From positions 6,696,001 through 6,760,000 of the forward strand of contig NZ_CP043959.1 in the NCBI RefSeq assembly GCF_008632955.1: a stretch of 64,000 bases of DNA, given 5' to 3'. The position numbers were made by a program, and so were the translations under genes. The DNA comes from Streptomyces tendae (lineage in GTDB: Bacteria; Actinomycetota; Actinomycetes; Streptomycetales; Streptomycetaceae). The notes under the pieces are model-generated. The model saw only the letters and a program-made list of their open reading frames with translations, did not search any database and had not been told where the DNA came from. Below, one piece after another: positions 63,308-64,000 of the stretch (position 1 is its first letter; each line of letters begins with the position of its first letter).

Positions 63308-63604
63308 GTGATCTTCAAGCGCATCGGAAACGGCCGGCCGTACCCCGACCACGGCCGGGAAAGCACCCGGCAGTGGGCGGACGTGGCGCCGCGCCCGGTC
63401 CGCCTCGATCAGCTCGTGACGACCAAGCAGCAGCTCGACCTCGAGACGCTCCTCGCCGAGGACTCGACCTTCTACGGCGACCTCTTCGCGCACGTCGTGA
63501 AGTGGCAGGGCGATCTGTACCTCGAGGACGGACTGCACCGCGCGGTGCGCGCCGCGCTCCAGCAGCGCCAGGTGCTGCACGCGCGGGTTCTCGAACTCGA
63601 CTGA
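63308..63604 (+). CDS. Small conserved protein, VapB-family-like
   Basis: 98 aa, GTG 63308. Highly conserved-looking sequence (PRPVRLDQLVTTKQQLDLET; FYGDLFAHVVKWQGDLYLED) with a mixed alpha/beta pattern. I recall similar proteins described as VapB-type antitoxin, always near a LytR-C gene. No VapC toxin is adjacent, so a true toxin-antitoxin role is unlikely. The start may be leaderless. Confidence 0.65.
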   Translation: MIFKRIGNGRPYPDHGRESTRQWADVAPRPVRLDQLVTTKQQLDLETLLAEDSTFYGDLFAHVVKWQGDLYLEDGLHRAVRAALQQRQVLHARVLELD

Positions 63605-63712
63605 GGCCTGTCGAACCCTCTCACGGGCCAGTTTGGCCCTTTCGGGTCGGACTGCACCCAGTCGAATGATCATCTAGTAGGCATTGCAGCCCGGGCGCAC
63701 TACGCTGCGCTC

Positions 63713-64000
63713 ATGAGCATGCTCACTCCACCCGGCATGGGCGGCCAGTACCGCATCACGGGTGACAAGTACCCGCGGATGCGCCGGCCCCGGCGGCGCG
63801 GAAAGCTCGTCGTGCTGACCGTCGCGTCCGTCGCCGTGCTCGGTGTGGGCGGCTGGGGCACGCTGCAGCTCATCGACGTGTTCACCGGCGGCGGGGACTC
63901 CGCCTCCGCGGCCGGCACCAAGGCGTGCTCCGCCGTGGCGAGCCCTGCGGCCAGCCCCGCGGCGGCGGCCGGGAAGGCGCTCCCCCGCCCCGGCACCATC
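63713..64000 (+). CDS. LytR C-terminal domain (VirR/Cei-like) membrane protein, N-terminal part
   Basis: At least 96 codons; the gene leaves the right edge. Start ATG 63713 (MSMLTPPGMGGQYRITGDKYPRM). A basic segment (RMRRPRRRGK) is followed by one transmembrane helix (LVVLTVASVAVLGVGGWGTL), then a Ser/Ala/Pro linker outside. This matches the LytR-C family that includes mycobacterial Cei and VirR, envelope integrity proteins. A TACGCT at 63701-63706 ends 6 nt before the ATG, suggesting a leaderless mRNA. Confidence 0.75.
   Translation, partial: MSMLTPPGMGGQYRITGDKYPRMRRPRRRGKLVVLTVASVAVLGVGGWGTLQLIDVFTGGGDSASAAGTKACSAVASPAASPAAAAGKALPRPGTI

Noticed and set aside
63308..63604. Toxin-antitoxin locus
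   Set aside because: Similarity to VapB-type annotation only; no toxin gene is adjacent.

Overview
The window is chromosomal DNA of a Streptomyces, or a very close relative. GC is very high and G/C-rich third positions dominate. Starts are GTG or ATG behind GGAGG-like sites. Lineage markers include BldC, an Lsr2-type nucleoid protein, an AtrA-like TetR regulator, a valine dehydrogenase, DUF3073 and DUF3040 proteins, and a DmdR-type iron box. Gene order matches what I recall of the S. coelicolor SCO4059-SCO4120 core, read in reverse. A perfect parS site (22423-22438) fits a position on the core chromosome within the parS domain around oriC. There is no phage, insertion sequence, integrase or CRISPR array.

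Layout. 1-7583: start of a PAS/SpoIIE-type phosphatase gene leaving the left edge, an FAD NADH dehydrogenase divergent from the AtrA-like regulator, an asparagine-synthase-like gene with two compensating frame breaks, and a sporulation-associated regulator. 7662-12620: lhgO, trmB, a PrsW-type membrane protease, and an M23 peptidase behind a c-di-AMP (ydaO-type) riboswitch. 12851-16864: initiator tRNA, a RibD-like protein with reversed domain order, a two-component system, a DUF3040 protein and tRNA-Lys. 17018-26802: DEAD-box RNA helicase with an RGG-type repeat tail, a lipoprotein, a small zincin, a metallophosphoesterase, a tRNA-Glu/Asp/Phe cluster with parS, hrpA and a second identical tRNA-Asp. 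26981-31108: DUF6274, bldC, a conserved hypothetical gene, vdh and DUF3073.

31232-54031 is a purine region. PurM, PurF, PurL, PurQ, PurS, PurC and PurD are all on the minus strand in three blocks, covering steps 1, 2, 4, 5 and 7 of IMP synthesis; purL-purQ-purS overlap by 4 nt at each junction. Between the blocks lie a META lipoprotein, a mycothiol-type isomerase, an ArsR-like regulator with an M23 peptidase under a palindromic operator, an Lsr2-like gene, an atypical tRNA-Gly(UCC), an ABC exporter with its own two-component system bracketed by two tRNA-Gly(GCC) genes, a dimethylformamidase-like protein and a catalytically degenerate M48-like membrane protein. dnaX, SRP RNA and tRNA-Ser close this part.

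54417-64000: a small conserved protein, a secreted ALF-repeat protein, a CopC-CopD fusion, and then the most interesting module. A DmdR-type iron box (61527-61545) sits between a siderophore-interacting (ferric reductase) gene and a divergent, tightly overlapping four-gene operon: cytoplasmic penicillin-acylase-type Ntn hydrolase, AlcB-type siderophore acyltransferase, DUF985 cupin and SDR. I infer an iron-regulated siderophore-modifying or siderophore-recycling system. The window ends with a HhH-GPD glycosylase, a 39-bp minisatellite, a VapB-like small protein and the start of a LytR-C-type membrane protein.

All calls come from reading the sequence and remembered family knowledge. No database search was run.
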